Assembly: GCA_023053545.1 (NCBI GenBank)
Contig: JAKZAN010000007.1
Span: 3,844,001-3,908,000 of the forward strand
Source: Lepidurus packardi
Lineage: Eukaryota > Arthropoda > Branchiopoda > Notostraca > Triopsidae
Reading direction: 5' to 3'
Length of the DNA: 64,000 nt
Positions 59,961 to 64,000 of the stretch are shown one piece after another (positions within the stretch are counted from its first letter, which is position 1; every line of letters begins with the position of its first letter). The translations under genes were made by a program, and so were the position numbers. The notes beneath the pieces were generated by a model, which was not told the origin of the DNA, ran no database searches, and saw nothing but the letters and a program-made list of their open reading frames with translations.

Positions 59961-61702
59961 AATGTAACATAAAATTATAGCATAAATAGAATATAAAGGT
60001 TGTCCACTTATACTTGATGCTGACTAACACCTTATAGTTCAGTTTAGCTAGACTATAATTAAGCTTTTGTTAGCTTAGGAAATACTCATGTACCAGTTAA
60101 AAGTTGCTAAAAATTGCTAAAAAGTGCCCTCCATTGCTTCCATGGCATACTTCTACGTGTTGTGCAGTATGGCCATAAGAAGAAAAATACAGCGGAATTC
60201 TCGAAATGGCGCAAGTCTTAAATCGCATTTCTTTACGTACGATGTTCCTGTAATCCGATTGGGATGCTTCCCTTCCTTTCGAATTTCTTGATACCTTTTT
60301 CTCTCTATTTCTCTCTCAACAGAATGGGTAAGAGATTTTTTTTCATTGTTGTAGACACCCAGAAACTTTTTCTTGAAAAGGGGCTTGTTGGTTTGCTGCT
60401 CCTGACAGTGTTTGCCTCTTTTGGGTTGGTTGCTTCGGTTCGTTCATTGGGCTACACCAAAGTTTCTTAATAAGGGGCTCAGCCACTTTATTTCTTCTTT
60501 ATTTTTTTCTTCTATTTCTGCTCTGCTTCGTTCTAGCCCTAACCGTGTGCTTCGCTCGGCGAGCACTATCTACGTACTTCGTGTCAGAAGCTTTTTCTTT
60601 TGAGAAGATGATGACAGTCTTGTTTGGGTTAAATCCAAAATCCATTAGCTCATAAATTAACCCGCGCTTGCTCTTTACAAGAAAGCACAAGAAACCTTTT
60701 CTGAGGGTTTTCTGGCAACCGGCCATGTATTGCTTCACTTAATTTTTTTAATCTTTTTTTCTCTTTTTTTTTTAGCACAGTATTCTATTTTTTATTATTT
60801 ATCTCCGCCTCGCTTCCTTAGATAGATACAAGCTACGTACCAGTCCCCTGCTTCTTAAGTCCCGGTAACCTCCCCAAAAAACACATTCAGAGATACGATT
60901 ATCCACAACAACCACAAAAGAATGAAACAAACAATAACTTAGGTTGCTTTTAGGTTGATGTTAAAGTCCTACTTTGTCTTTTCAACTGAAACAAACGCGT
61001 AACAAACAGGGACGGATTAATAACTATGGGTTAATAAGGCTAACCCTTAGGTCCTCCATGTTTTTCCTTTTTCAGCCTTTTTCTTACGTAATACAGTACG
61101 TTATTTACAAGCTAAATCTTAAATTTTACAAATGAGGGTATAACTTCTAAAAAATCTTCTCCAAGTTGCTTTAGTCATGACTTCTACATGTATAACTTGA
61201 CACGACTTCTACATTTTTACCTAGACCCTTTAATAGCCTTAGGCTTATGCCTAATAGAAAGTATTCTTAAGCCTACCTGGTAGCAATGATAAGTGATTTA
61301 CTGAATATTAAACGTTTCAGTCATTTAGGAACTCATTACTAACAAGTTCTATTACACGATTGCCTCCGAGTCGCAGTGCTTTGTTTAAAATTTCAGAAGG
61401 GAATTACAACAAAATTAAAAACTAATAGGAGACATTTTTTTTAGTTATTTGCATATTGTTTTGCTTCATTTGACTATATTTGATTTGTGTTGTTCTTTTA
61501 ATCCATTACTAACCTAAGCTTTCGCCGATTTTCATTGTCTATATTTTGTTTAATATTTTAAATTTTGCGAAAAGTCCATCTCTTATTTACACGTAAATAT
61601 TTACCTACTTTATTGTTTAATTTCGCTTTATAATTCATGTAAATATACGTCTTTATCATAAGATATACTTTTTTGAACATGAATTGACCACTCTCGCCCT
61701 TC

Positions 61703-62080
61703 TTAAAGCCATGGTGTAGTTGAATCCCTTATGGCACTACTGCATGGCAAAAAGGCATCGAAAATTCTCATTCCTTTTGCAATATACTCAAATTGTATTG
61801 TGACAGTAATGCATGGAATGTATTTTGCCTATATAACTGGTTTCGTTTCTGTCAATATTTTTCTTCCACACATTTTTCACTTACAGTTCGAAATTATTAA
61901 AATGTTAAATAAATCGCAAGATAAAACGAGCCCAGTTACATACATGTTTTTATTAAGATATTTAAAAAATATCTCTTTCTGTTTCTTTTAATTTCTTGTT
62001 AAAAGTTTATGAAATTCCATTGAAAAAGGGTATAAATCAGTGCCCCCTTCTGACCAAAAGTGATCAACTACTTGCCTTAA
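61703..62080. repeat. TTAA-ended MITE-like element, copy e
   Basis: It begins TTAAAGCCATGGTGTAGT and ends CAACTACTTGCCTTAA; the right terminal repeat has lost its GTACACCGTGG core. Interior phrases CTTATGGCACTACTGCATGG and CTTTTAATTTCTTG match copies a and b. Confidence 0.75.
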
Positions 62081-64000
62081 AGAAAGCAAATATTTCAAAT
62101 CTTGCATTACGGCAACTAACGGAATGAATCTTGCTCATTGCCCAGATATCACGGATCGTGCCGTTGGAAATGGAGTTATTACACTACTGCTTGGAACATG
62201 ATTGGACGGTTAAACCGTACACTCAGCTTGTTTTACGGTTAACTCCAACATGTTGATCCTGTCTAACAGTAATTACGTTCCTCTGTGACCAGCTGCGACC
62301 CAAGGAGAGCTTTCGGGGTTGTTATTTCGTCGAGATATTCTACCGTTGTTTGTCCTCGCACTTGCAAGACTATATATTCAGATACGTATAGCACTTGAGC
62401 CAAGAGGCGTTTCCCCTTTATCACCAGTCCTGAAGTCATGGGGTATTTGCATATTTCATTGTCGGAGCCATAGAGCTTTTGTGTAATAAACGTTCGTGGT
62501 CGTTAAAAAGGTTTTACATTCTCAGAGTCCGCCCTTTATTTAAACAATGTTAATAACGGTTGGGTCTGCGCTCAATTTGCACCAAACTTATTGGCACACT
62601 AGTTTCATGCAAGTGTTGCTTGGTCTACTCCTGCTCCGGTTAATTTGGCTTAATAGACTCACTTTACTTTAACACCTTCCAAGTATGTGGGGCTGGCTAT
62701 CCTTTGCACCTCGGCCGCGCGGCTCTTTTACTTACAAGTGGCTTTCATTACAAAACAGGGACTCCTTGACCCAAGTTTCATCTTTTTCTTCTTCCCCAAG
62801 ACATCTTTTCTCAGGTTTGAGCGCTCAGCTCCTTGCTCGCAATAGTACTCTACAATAGAGCCAAGATCCATTGAACAACCAATTAAGTCATTCCCGTTGC
62901 TAGGTGCCGCCTCTTTACGTCTTTTTTGTCACTGGACCGCCAAATTCTTTCCAAACGAGCTTATGCATATAAGAACGAAAAACGAAATAAACTTTCTTCT
63001 TTTTTATAGTACGCCATCAATTGAGGTTGCCAATCTCCTTTAGCAAATCTTTTTTGGTGCTCTTGTAAAATTTTTACTTACTTTTAAGTCTTTTTTTCGG
63101 AACCACGAAATGAAACCATGAAATTGACCCAATTCTATTACTGCATCAGCCAAAACCCTATGCTTTTAAGGTTCACTTGTTCAATGCACGCACAGTTATA
63201 AAAGTAATTACCTTTGTTAGAAGGTCTCGAGGTTTTAGCAATCATCCCGACCTTCTTAGCCTTCTCAGCTTACTTCCAACGCTAAGGAACCATCCCCGTT
63301 CAATCACTGTTTTCCTGCTTCTTGATATACGTCATCAAGCATGTCATCGCTGCATGTATACCCAAGGCAGGGACGCACACACGCAGTAATAGGTATAGAA
63401 GGTCCCCAGAGATCTGTCCTATTGTGTTTTCCCACCTCCCACAACATCCTATGATTGCTACTAATGGTCCCTGGCGCCAAGTATGGAAATATCTGGAAAC
63501 CTTCAGATTGATTTCCCATAATTCCCAATTCTTCACTTCCTGGAAAAGCTATATGCTCAACCAAGCACGAAGTCTTTCGTCGACCCAGCAGAGCGTGAAC
63601 TTCTGCCAGATTATGTAATTTTCAATGCACGCAAAAGGATGTTTAAAGTTGTCTTTGGTAATCGAAAATTGATCCAAATCAAAGTGTGCAATACTTGATC
63701 AGTCATCGAATCTGATTCTAACGAACAACGAACTTCCATTAGTTTGATTAACGGTCTCAAAATTAAGTTTTATAAAGGAATAAGAACTTTGTGCGATCAG
63801 TGCATCTCTCTAACCAAGAGCTCCATGAATGTGTCCAAATCTGAATGATTCTGTATACGGATACTGAACCGGTCAAGAAAGTCAGACACTTTTCGTCATA
63901 TTGCTGCATTCCTGAAACTTCATTGAGAACCCAAGCCATCTCGCGGAGTCGCTAGCCTGCTGGGAATGCGCGACACTCGTTTTTATCATCCAAAGCAACG

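Larger units (their letters stand above)
58919..64000. other. Upstream intron of the right dpr-like gene
   Basis: No exon recognised. It contains a TTAA element (61703-62080) and an AT-rich tandem array (59885-59960). Open frames on both strands at 63177-63618 are not recognised. Confidence 0.55.

Noticed and set aside
1-64000. Retroelements, virus-derived elements, Polintons, CRISPR arrays, rRNA genes
   Set aside because: No reverse transcriptase, integrase, capsid, envelope, long terminal repeats, spaced direct repeats or rRNA-like sequence was recognised on either strand.

Overview
This 64 kb window looks like arthropod nuclear DNA, most likely from a crustacean with a Daphnia-type genome. 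The support is two Dpr-family immunoglobulin genes (a group known from arthropods and related protostomes), spliceosomal genes with many introns of only about 50-110 bp beside long neural-gene introns, AT-rich spacers with many small inverted-repeat elements, and CCTAA telomere-like blocks inside one repeat family. The species call is inference. I see no rRNA gene, CRISPR array, bacterial operon, reverse transcriptase, capsid or envelope gene.

Layout. 1005-9848 (+): the last three coding exons of a dpr-like gene whose 5' part lies left of the window. 9849-15339: intergenic. 15340-19510 (-): a nine-exon, complete and frame-checked nicotinic acetylcholine receptor alpha-type subunit (433 aa) with an odd channel-lining helix. 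23535-25889 (+): an eight-exon GCNA (germ cell nuclear acidic protein) gene with SprT protease domain, zinc ribbon and HMG-like tail (620 aa), flanked on both sides by copies of its own upstream region. 28525-30500 (-): LTV1, a 40S ribosome-assembly factor (493 aa), whose first coding exon holds only the ATG. 35006-40517 (+): an unrecognised five-exon gene (838 aa in the model), mostly disordered with a compact C-terminal region. 43299-52513: several exon-like segments on both strands that I could only partly assemble (candidate type II membrane protein on +, candidate small membrane protein on -). 53596-58918 (-): the last three coding exons of a second dpr-like gene whose 5' part lies right of the window.

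The two dpr genes converge on the middle of the window and bracket the receptor and the housekeeping genes. Dpr proteins are neuronal surface recognition molecules and the receptor is synaptic, so the neural genes share a theme. GCNA (germline DNA-protein crosslink repair) and LTV1 are unrelated to it.

Repeats: at least three families of short non-autonomous inverted-repeat elements (TTAA-ended, five copies; GACACAAGG-ended, three copies; a foldback family, two copies), a 12-bp minisatellite, two near-perfect hairpins, a tRNA-like sequence, and many long homopolymer runs. All gene models come from reading exons, splice sites and phase by eye. No database search was run.
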